From an uncultured Chloroflexota bacterium (GTDB lineage: Bacteria > Chloroflexota > Limnocylindria > Limnocylindrales > Limnocylindraceae): 14,457 nucleotides of DNA. Position numbers and translations under genes: made by a program. Below the pieces are notes generated by a model. It did no database searches and was not told the DNA's origin. It saw only the letters and a program-made list of their open reading frames with translations. Positions 1-5,959 of the stretch are shown here, piece by piece. The first letter of the stretch is position 1; the number at the start of each line of letters is the position of its first letter. Location: contig CAINNT010000110.1 of NCBI GenBank assembly GCA_903851225.1, positions 1 through 14,457 of the forward strand, read 5' to 3'.

Positions 1-47
1 GCTACGGACATCTTCCGCACGCGCCATCGGCCGAACACCCAGATCTT

Positions 48-52
48 GGAGG
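48..52 (+). promoter_or_regulatory. Ribosome binding site of the lipoprotein gene
   Basis: GGAGG, 8 bases before the ATG at 61. It decides the start in favour of ATG 61 over the in-frame TTG at 46, which this same motif overlaps. Confidence 0.7.
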
Positions 53-60
53 GCGACGCT

Positions 61-882
61 ATGTATAAGGTGCGATGGTCACTCGCCCTACTGATGATTA
101 GCCTCCTGGCGGCCTGCGGTGCACCGAGCACGGCGATCGCACCGAGCCGTTCGCCGCTGGCAGAAGGGGCCGGGCTCGCCGTTCGCCCTATTGCAGCGAT
201 CGCCGCTCAAATCCTTTCCCCGCAGGAGTTGCGCAGACTTGTCGCTCAACCCTTCACCCTGGTCCGAAGCGATAGTGGCGAGCAGCGGGTTCGTCAGGTT
301 CTTGTTGGCGCGAGCGGCATCGAGGCAATGCGCGTGGAGAGCGCACTTGACGGATCGTTGCGATTGATTGCCATTAGTGGTGCGCCGCTAGCGGGCGGCA
401 CGCTCAGCGAGAGTGCTGCGATCGCACGGGCGGTTCGTCACCTGATGCGGCTGGGGCTCGAGATGCCAAGTGGCGGCCCAGAGGTGCGAAGCGCCGCTGG
501 GCGCACGCTGGTGATCTGGCTCCGCGAGGTGCGCGGCGTACTAGTGCCCGGTGACGGCACGCGCGTGGTGCTGAACGGTGCTGGCGAACTCGTTGGACTA
601 GCGATTGAGGAGTCGCCACTTGCCGCCCCACCCGCGCGTCTTGCACCAAGTGATGCTGCGCTACGCGCCGCTGCGGCGCTCATGCCAAACGGTGCAGCAC
701 TGGACGAGAGGCCCGAGATTGCCTGGGTGCTCCCTACCGAAGGGGCTGGTGAGCCGGTCGGTCAGCGCGTGCAGCGCCGGCTCGCCTGGTACGTGCAGGG
801 AGTGCTGCGCGATGGCACCCCGTTTGTGTTGCAGCTCGATGCGGGGAGCCTCGCGCTACTCGGGTGGGATGGAGCGCCGTAA
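61..882 (+). CDS. Predicted lipoprotein of unknown function, possibly PepSY-like
   Basis: Product of 273 residues that I do not recognise. The N-terminus is a clear lipoprotein signal: basic residues at 3 and 5, a hydrophobic stretch at about 7-18, and the lipobox L-A-A-C with Cys19 as the expected lipidated residue, so the mature protein should be anchored on the outer face of the cytoplasmic membrane. The rest has two loosely similar alpha+beta blocks (about 120-190 and 205-273), each a helix followed by strands. The last block (W-Y-V ... V-L-Q-L-D-A-G-S-L) resembles the strand pattern of PepSY-type domains; that is inference only. I chose the ATG at 61 because a GGAGG lies 8 bases upstream. 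A TTG at 46 in the same frame would put five extra residues before the signal peptide. It is the only plus-strand gene here and converges on the sugar-phosphate mutase gene. Lipoprotein assignment is strong; function is unknown. Confidence 0.8.
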   Translation: MYKVRWSLALLMISLLAACGAPSTAIAPSRSPLAEGAGLAVRPIAAIAAQILSPQELRRLVAQPFTLVRSDSGEQRVRQVLVGASGIEAMRVESALDGSLRLIAISGAPLAGGTLSESAAIARAVRHLMRLGLEMPSGGPEVRSAAGRTLVIWLREVRGVLVPGDGTRVVLNGAGELVGLAIEESPLAAPPARLAPSDAALRAAAALMPNGAALDERPEIAWVLPTEGAGEPVGQRVQRRLAWYVQGVLRDGTPFVLQLDAGSLALLGWDGAP

Positions 883-890
883 CGTGGAGC

Positions 891-2354
891 TTAGCCGCGC
901 GCGAGTCGTTCGCCGATCACGAGGAGTTCGTCGCGGAGTTCGGCGGAGGTCGCCTCGGCGTAGACGCGCACGAGTGGCTCGGTGCCGCTGAAACGCACGA
1001 GTAGCCAGCTGCCGTCTGTCGTGAAGAACTTCACGCCGTCGTTGGTGGTGAGCGGCACCGCGCGCACTGCATGACTTCCGATGCTGCTCGGCGGGTTCCC
1101 GACGAGTTCGGTGGCGAGGCGCTCTTTCACCGCCGGGTATGCGGCGCGATCGATGTGCACATCGACACGCAGGTAGTACGAAGCGCCAGCGATCGACGCA
1201 ACGTGCTCCATCACTGAGCTCATCGTTGATCGACCACGTGCGCGCTCACGGATGAGAAGATCGAGCAGGAGCAGGTCGGCGAAGATTCCGTCGCGCTCGG
1301 GGAGGTGCATCTTGAAGCCGTAGCCGCCCGACTCTTCGCCGCCCATCGACGCGCCAGTCTCGATCATCTTCGGGCCGACGTACTTGAAGCCGACCGGAGT
1401 CTCGTGCACGGTGACGTTGTAGCGCTCGCCGAGCCGCTCTCCCATGGAGCTCTCGTTGACGGTCTTCACGATCGGGCTGAGATCGTTCTTGTGTTCGAGC
1501 ATGTAGTAAGCCAGAAGTCCGAACACTTGGAGCTGATGCAGGAAGACGCCGCGCTCATCAACGGCGCCAGCGCGATCGGCATCGCCGTCGAGCAGCATTC
1601 CCATGTCGTAGCCGCCCCCCGCCATGCGCGCGAGAACTGGGTCGATGTGCGGTCGAATCGGCTCGGGGTTCACCCCGCCGAACCACGGGTTGCGCTCACT
1701 GCGCATCTCGTCGACCACCATGTCGCCGCCAGCTAGGAGTCGACCGATCCAACCGGCGCCCGCGCCGTACACAGGGTCGACCAAGATGCGCATCTTCTGG
1801 GCGGCGATCGCCTTGAGGTCGAGATTGCGCTCCACGAATTTCTTGTAGCCCGGATACGGGTCGTAGCGCTCGACGAGGCCTGCAGCTTCGGCATCGTCGA
1901 ATGGTCGGCCAACGAGCTCAGGTCCACGGGTGCTCGCCACATGCCCCTCGATGCGCTTCAGCAAGTCTGGTCCGGCGGCAGCACCCGTTGGCGACTTCAC
2001 CTTGAAGCCGTTATCCATCCAGGGGTTGTGACTGGCGGTGATCACGACGCCCATCGCCGCGCCGCGCATCACCACCTCGTAGGAGGCCATCTGCGTGGGC
2101 ACGTCGGTGCGCGAATAGGCAACGGGGATGCCGTGGGCGAGCAAGATTTCGGCAGCAGCAATCGCGAACTCTTCCGAGCCGAAGCGTCGGTCGTAGGCGA
2201 TCACCACGCTCTTGGCGGTGGCGCCATCCTCTTCGACGACGCGGGCGACGCCCTCGGCGAGTCGGCGGACGTTCTCAAAGGTGAACTCGTCGCCGATCTT
2301 GGCGCGCCAACCATCGGTGCCGAAGAGGATCTTCGTTGGTTCGCCGACGCTCAT
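891..2354 (-). CDS. Phosphoglucomutase/phosphomannomutase family protein
   Basis: Alpha-D-phosphohexomutase of 487 residues, interconverting hexose 1- and 6-phosphates in the cytoplasm. All four signature sites are visible: the T-A-S-H-N-P loop at 106-111 with phosphoserine Ser108, the metal-binding D-G-D-A-D-R at 256-261, the sugar-binding G-G-E-E-S-G-G at 338-344, and the phosphate-binding R-F-S-G-T-E-P at 454-460. The G-E-E-S-G form is typical of glucose or dual-specific enzymes, whereas the upstream neighbour is a mannose-1-phosphate guanylyltransferase, which would need mannose 1-phosphate; the substrate therefore cannot be settled from sequence. The ATG at 2354 lies 2 bases after the neighbour's stop and has a GGGAG 5 bases upstream. 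This is the last gene of the minus-strand run. Length is normal and the gene looks intact. Confidence 0.93.
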   Translation of the reverse strand: MSVGEPTKILFGTDGWRAKIGDEFTFENVRRLAEGVARVVEEDGATAKSVVIAYDRRFGSEEFAIAAAEILLAHGIPVAYSRTDVPTQMASYEVVMRGAAMGVVITASHNPWMDNGFKVKSPTGAAAGPDLLKRIEGHVASTRGPELVGRPFDDAEAAGLVERYDPYPGYKKFVERNLDLKAIAAQKMRILVDPVYGAGAGWIGRLLAGGDMVVDEMRSERNPWFGGVNPEPIRPHIDPVLARMAGGGYDMGMLLDGDADRAGAVDERGVFLHQLQVFGLLAYYMLEHKNDLSPIVKTVNESSMGERLGERYNVTVHETPVGFKYVGPKMIETGASMGGEESGGYGFKMHLPERDGIFADLLLLDLLIRERARGRSTMSSVMEHVASIAGASYYLRVDVHIDRAAYPAVKERLATELVGNPPSSIGSHAVRAVPLTTNDGVKFFTTDGSWLLVRFSGTEPLVRVYAEATSAELRDELLVIGERLARG

Positions 2355-2356
2355 CG

Positions 2357-3316
2357 CTACTCCCTCTCAGATGCGGCGCGCAGATCACTGCCGCTCATCT
2401 GCTCGAGGTTCAACGTCGCTGCACCGTTCGGCTGCAGCGCGATCACCCCGTGCTCGTTGCTGAGCACAATGGTACGCCCCCCTGGTGCCTCCATGCGGAT
2501 CTCTTCGGTTGACGAGCGTGATAGGAGGTGCGCACGCAACTCGCCCCACGAGCCGATGTCACTCCAGCCGCAATCGAGTGGCAGGGTGCGCACCAGTCCG
2601 ACAGCAGCTGCGGGCTCCATCACAAACGTGTCGATCGGCCCTGCGGGCACCGTGCTGTACTCGCCGATGCCGCTGATGAGTGTTGGAGCAAATCGCTGCA
2701 GTGCGGCGCGTGCACTGTCACGGCGCCAGGCAAAGGTTCCTGCATTCCATCGCGCACCTGCGGCGATCAGTCGCTCGGCTTCGTCGCGTTGCGGCTTCTC
2801 GGTAAAACGTGAGACGCGCTCCCCGTCGGCAACGATGTAGCCGAAGCCAGTCTCCGGTCGTGTCGGCACCACGCCGAGCGTGTAGAGGGCGCCCGCCTCG
2901 TGACCGGCCCGATCGGCGGCCGCGGCAAGCGCAGCGCGCCAGGCTTCAGCATCGCGCACGGCATGGTCGGCGGGAATCACCAGCATCACTGCGTCATCGG
3001 GTCGATCGATGGTTGCCACCGCAAGGGCAACGGCCGCGCCGGTGTTGCGGCTGACCGACTCGGCAAGGATGTGATCGGCAGCAACCTGTGGTGCGCACTC
3101 GCGCACGAGTTGCACCTGGCTCGCCGCCACCACGATGTAGGTGTCGTCGATGGAGACGAGTGGCGCAAGTCGTTCGAGGGTTACCGCAAGGGGGCTGCGC
3201 CCATGCAACAGCGGAAGAAACGGCTTCGGCCGATTCGGGCTACTCAAGGGCCAGAGGCGCGTTCCGCCGCCACCGGCGAGAACGACCGCGTAGGGTCGAC
3301 TACTCATCTGCGGCAT
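2357..3316 (-). CDS. manC: Mannose-1-phosphate guanylyltransferase (GDP-mannose pyrophosphorylase)
   Basis: Makes GDP-mannose from mannose 1-phosphate and GTP, feeding mannosylated glycans and GDP-sugar pathways. In 319 residues it shows the nucleotidyltransferase signature L-A-G-G-G-G-T-R-L-W-P-L-S with Lys31 (13-31), the P-A-D-H metal site (115-118), P-E-T-G-F-G-Y (154-160), F-T-E-K-P (171-175), W-N-A-G-T-F (190-195) and G-W-S-D-I-G-S-W (250-257), all as expected for the GMP family. The fused C-terminal phosphomannose isomerase domain of the long form is absent; only a short beta-rich tail (about 275-319) remains. The start is ATG 3316 or the second ATG at 3307; neither has a strong ribosome binding site. 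It lies 47 bases after the GNAT gene and 2 bases before the hexomutase, its likely metabolic partner. Confidence 0.9.
   Translation of the reverse strand: MPQMSSRPYAVVLAGGGGTRLWPLSSPNRPKPFLPLLHGRSPLAVTLERLAPLVSIDDTYIVVAASQVQLVRECAPQVAADHILAESVSRNTGAAVALAVATIDRPDDAVMLVIPADHAVRDAEAWRAALAAAADRAGHEAGALYTLGVVPTRPETGFGYIVADGERVSRFTEKPQRDEAERLIAAGARWNAGTFAWRRDSARAALQRFAPTLISGIGEYSTVPAGPIDTFVMEPAAAVGLVRTLPLDCGWSDIGSWGELRAHLLSRSSTEEIRMEAPGGRTIVLSNEHGVIALQPNGAATLNLEQMSGSDLRAASERE
2360..2364 (-). promoter_or_regulatory. Ribosome binding site of the hexomutase gene
   Basis: GGGAG on the minus strand, 5 bases before the ATG at 2354. It lies within the last codons of the guanylyltransferase gene, consistent with coupled translation of the two. 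Confidence 0.55.
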
Positions 3317-3363
3317 CGTAGCGTGCGGGATCTCGGGCGGGTCGGCATGCGCGTGGCTCGTGC

Positions 3364-4200
3364 TCAGCGCCCGAAGAGGCGCCGCAGCATGCGCGACACC
3401 GAGATGCCACTGCGGCGGATCACCAGTCGCTCCTCGAATTCGGCCTTCACGCTGTACCCGAGCGAGCTGTAGACCGCGATGGCGACGGCGTTATCGCGCT
3501 GCACGTTCAGCACCACCTCGTCACAAAATCCGAGCAGCGCCTCGGTTACCGCCGAGGTGTTCGCATGGGCGTAGCCGTTGCCGCGCGCGCTACTCGCAGT
3601 CAAGACGTTGCCAACGACAGCGATGCGCTCCCGCCGACCAACAACGTGGGTGCCTGCGGCCGCAACCAACTTGCCGTTGCGGTGAATGCCGCGATAGACC
3701 CCCTCGGCAACCGCGAGCGGTGGCAGCCATGCGGCGAATCCGAGCTGGTAGAGATGATTCAGCGCGGGTGCGTCGGAGGGGATAAGGGGAACAACGAGCG
3801 CGGCAGCGGGGCCCGTGTACGGCACGAACTCAGCGCGTGTGAGCCCCATGCGCAGCATCGGATTGATCTTCTCTGTCTCGTAGGTCAGATCAAGGACCGG
3901 GTTTCCGCCGATCGGCGTCGGCACCCAGGCGGCACGCGGGCGAATCCCGTGCTGCAAGATGGCGGCGATCCCCTCGGGCTCGCCATACAGGTGGAGCGGT
4001 TGCGGCGCCCAACCTGAGTACTCCATGCCCAGGGCAATCGGCGTACTGCCGCGTCGTGCCACGAAACAGCGCGTGCGCGGAAACTCACCGTCGTCAAGAT
4101 CGGCAAGGGCGTGTGCGGTGATCCAGCGATCCCCGGTGATAAGCGATCGCACCAACTCACGATCTCGCGTCGCCGAAATCTCGATCGGCGGAGTGGTCAT
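3364..4200 (-). CDS. GNAT-family N-acetyltransferase
   Basis: Predicted acyl-CoA-dependent N-acyltransferase of 278 residues, substrate unknown. The C-terminal half (about 145-260) is a recognisable GNAT fold: the acetyl-CoA pyrophosphate loop R-G-N-G-Y-A at about 205-210, and a later N-V-Q-R-D-N-A-V-A-I-A-V-Y-S-S-L-G-Y segment typical of the last helix and strands. The N-terminal half (about 1-140) is not recognised but has comparable alpha/beta spacing, so a two-lobed tandem GNAT layout is possible. The C-terminus is Arg-rich. I take the ATG at 4200, which overlaps the previous stop as TGATG; a TTG directly upstream at 4203 would add one residue. Translation is probably coupled to the MtnA-like gene upstream, which may hint at a shared function, but nothing shows what that is. 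Confidence 0.82.
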   Translation of the reverse strand: MTTPPIEISATRDRELVRSLITGDRWITAHALADLDDGEFPRTRCFVARRGSTPIALGMEYSGWAPQPLHLYGEPEGIAAILQHGIRPRAAWVPTPIGGNPVLDLTYETEKINPMLRMGLTRAEFVPYTGPAAALVVPLIPSDAPALNHLYQLGFAAWLPPLAVAEGVYRGIHRNGKLVAAAGTHVVGRRERIAVVGNVLTASSARGNGYAHANTSAVTEALLGFCDEVVLNVQRDNAVAIAVYSSLGYSVKAEFEERLVIRRSGISVSRMLRRLFGR

Positions 4201-5420
4201 CAATCGATCAGGGTGATGCCGTCAAGTGCCAGAAGTTCAACCCGAGGTGCTGCAACCTGCACCCCACTCGTCACACCGCGAGCGGCGAATGGTGCACCAC
4301 GCTGCGCCGCCGCGCTGTTCACCGCTGCAACGCGCTTGGTGAGTTCGGCGCCACTCAGGTCGGTCGGTGCAGAGCCGGCGATCAGATAGACGGGCACCCC
4401 CGAGAAGAGTGCGGCGGCAGCAAGCCCAACGCCACCCGCTGGAACCACTGCATAGCCGGCGCGGCTTACCGCGTCACTACCAAGGATCAACGCACCGATC
4501 GGGCCATCGGCGTTTGCGATCTCGCTGGTGAGTTCGCCATCTTCGAGGAGTCTCGGCGCGAAGCCGGCGCGTACCGCGTCGGCGGCATCGATCGCACCGA
4601 GTCGTGTCGCGCCGCGCACATCAATCGTGGGGCCAGCGGCTATAGCGAACGTGCGCACGCCAAGTGCCCGCAGTGCCTCATGCAGTGGCGCGAGGTCACC
4701 CCAGGCGGTGGCGCCGAGGCCAGGTCCGCTGGCGATGATGGTGCCGCGAGCGAGACCTGCACGCTCTACCGCTGCGGCGATGCGCTTTCCGTGAGCGGCG
4801 CGCTGGCCGAGCTGCGCTCCCGCACGAGTGGCGATCGCAGCATCGAGGTTCTCGCCTGCCAACGCAACCGGGAGGAGTGCCTCAAGTTCCGCATGGAGGG
4901 AGCCCGCGAGAGGGGCGGCGTTCCGCAGCGCCGCAGCCGCGGCGTGCAATCGCGCAACGCGCCCGCCAGCCGATCCGACACTTGCGAGGGCGAGGGCAAA
5001 GGCGGCGGCCAGCCCACGGATGGGTCCCGGTGCAATCGCATCAACGGCCAGGAGCGCAGCGATGCTGCTCGCGCTCGTGGCGCGCCGTTCGGCAATGACC
5101 GCGGGGAGTGCTCGCACATCGAGCACGATCACTGCACCGTCTTCATCGCGAATCGGTGAGGCGAATGCAGGCTCTGGTGCGGCCGCACCCGCCTTGATCA
5201 GACCCGCGTCACCCGGCATGTCGAGGGTGGTTTCAGCGGCTCGTCGGCGTGTCGGTTCCGCTCCAGCTTCGCGCGTAGACCCCTGCAGTTCGTCACTCAG
5301 GGATTGAGCCTGACCACGCAGCGCACCAAGTGCGCCAAGGAGTGAGCCGGCGGTAGCCGCACCATCGTTGGCGATGCTGCGAAGGAAGGATCTGCGATCG
5401 CTGGCTGGGCGCTTCGCCAT
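4200..5420 (-). CDS. Divergent MtnA/eIF2B-family protein, probably catalytically degenerate, with a Tat-like N-terminus
   Basis: The 406-residue product shows the layout of methylthioribose-1-phosphate isomerase (MtnA) and its eIF2B relatives. An N-terminal part (about 97-150) follows the MtnA pattern, ending in A-A-A-F-A-L-A-L-A; a Rossmann-like half (about 225-355) contains L-G-S-D-A-V at 313-318, matching the family's V-G-A-D motif. Key MtnA residues are missing: the R-G-A-P-A loop reads A-P-G-P-I-R (130-135), the H-C-N-T-G cysteine loop reads A-S-G-P-G-L (230-235), and the Asn-Lys pair after the Asp is Val-Pro (325-327 region). Only the Asp (316) remains. An extra N-terminal region of about 90 residues begins D-R-R-S-F-L-R (8-14), close to a twin-arginine motif, followed by a weakly hydrophobic Ala/Gly/Leu stretch. 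Very Ala-rich. It follows apt by 8 bases and overlaps the GNAT gene. Fold assignment is fairly secure; isomerase activity is doubtful. Confidence 0.65.
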   Translation of the reverse strand: MAKRPASDRRSFLRSIANDGAATAGSLLGALGALRGQAQSLSDELQGSTREAGAEPTRRRAAETTLDMPGDAGLIKAGAAAPEPAFASPIRDEDGAVIVLDVRALPAVIAERRATSASSIAALLAVDAIAPGPIRGLAAAFALALASVGSAGGRVARLHAAAAALRNAAPLAGSLHAELEALLPVALAGENLDAAIATRAGAQLGQRAAHGKRIAAAVERAGLARGTIIASGPGLGATAWGDLAPLHEALRALGVRTFAIAAGPTIDVRGATRLGAIDAADAVRAGFAPRLLEDGELTSEIANADGPIGALILGSDAVSRAGYAVVPAGGVGLAAAALFSGVPVYLIAGSAPTDLSGAELTKRVAAVNSAAAQRGAPFAARGVTSGVQVAAPRVELLALDGITLID

Positions 5421-5428
5421 AGCGGCGA

Positions 5429-5950
5429 CTAGAAGGCGATGATCGCCGAGACGATGCCGTCTGGGAGTCGCTTGCGACCGCCGAGGACGGGGAGCTCTGC
5501 CAAGAAACTGATGCCCACAACGGTGGCGCCGAGCTGCTCGACGAGGTTCACGGTGCCGGCAACGGTGCCACCGGTGGCGAGCACATCGTCGACGATCACC
5601 ACCCGGGCACCCTTCTGGAGGGCATCGCGGTGGATCTCCAAGACGTTCTTGCCGTACTCAAGGTCGTACTCCACCGAGATCGTTTCGGCGGGGAGTTTGC
5701 CGAGCTTGCGGACTGGCACAAAGCCGACGCCGAGGCTTGCGGCGATCGGTGCGCCGAAGATGAAGCCACGCGATTCGATGCCGATGATCACATCGGGCTT
5801 CAGCCCACGGATCGGTGCGGTCATCGCCTCGAGGGCGGCGGCGAACGCCTCGCCATCCTGCAGGAGGGTGGTGATATCGCGAAAGACGATCCCCTTCTTC
5901 GGGAAGTCGGGAATCGTTCGAATCTTTGAGGAGAGCTGTTCAGGGGTCAC
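5429..5950 (-). CDS. apt: Adenine phosphoribosyltransferase
   Basis: Converts adenine and PRPP to AMP and pyrophosphate (purine salvage, cytoplasmic). The protein has 173 residues, the usual length. It begins with the conserved I-P-D-F-P-K-K-G-I-V-F-R-D-I-T segment (13-27), has the I-E-S-R-G-F-I-F loop (58-65) and the PRPP-binding motif V-I-V-D-D-V-L-A-T-G-G-T (117-128). The start is GTG at 5950, 9 bases after the mfd stop; it gives the normal family N-terminus although no clear ribosome binding site precedes it, so it may depend on ribosomes finishing mfd. The next gene is the MtnA-like protein: in the methylthioadenosine salvage pathway, adenine (Apt) and methylthioribose phosphate (MtnA) are the two branches, so the adjacency may be a relic of that link. 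Confidence 0.96.
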   Translation of the reverse strand: MTPEQLSSKIRTIPDFPKKGIVFRDITTLLQDGEAFAAALEAMTAPIRGLKPDVIIGIESRGFIFGAPIAASLGVGFVPVRKLGKLPAETISVEYDLEYGKNVLEIHRDALQKGARVVIVDDVLATGGTVAGTVNLVEQLGATVVGISFLAELPVLGGRKRLPDGIVSAIIAF

Positions 5951-5959
5951 GGCGGGAGT

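Noticed and set aside
1..68. Possible tail of an upstream plus-strand gene (a frame open from the edge ends at the TAA at 66-68; another ends at the TGA at 92-94)
   Set aside because: Only about 20-30 codons are visible and nothing in them is recognisable; any random edge frame could look like this.
850..905. Inverted repeat CTCGCGC / GCGCGAG flanking the convergent stops, as a bidirectional terminator
   Set aside because: Loop of about 42 bases, no T-run on either side, and such words are common in this GC-rich sequence.
1941..2840. Long plus-strand open frame antisense to the mutase and guanylyltransferase genes
   Set aside because: It runs opposite two clearly real genes, has no family features or ribosome binding site, and is expected in GC-rich DNA.
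3317..3363. Extra ATG at 3348 on the minus strand as an upstream start for the guanylyltransferase
   Set aside because: It is out of frame with the gene and no ribosome binding site precedes it.
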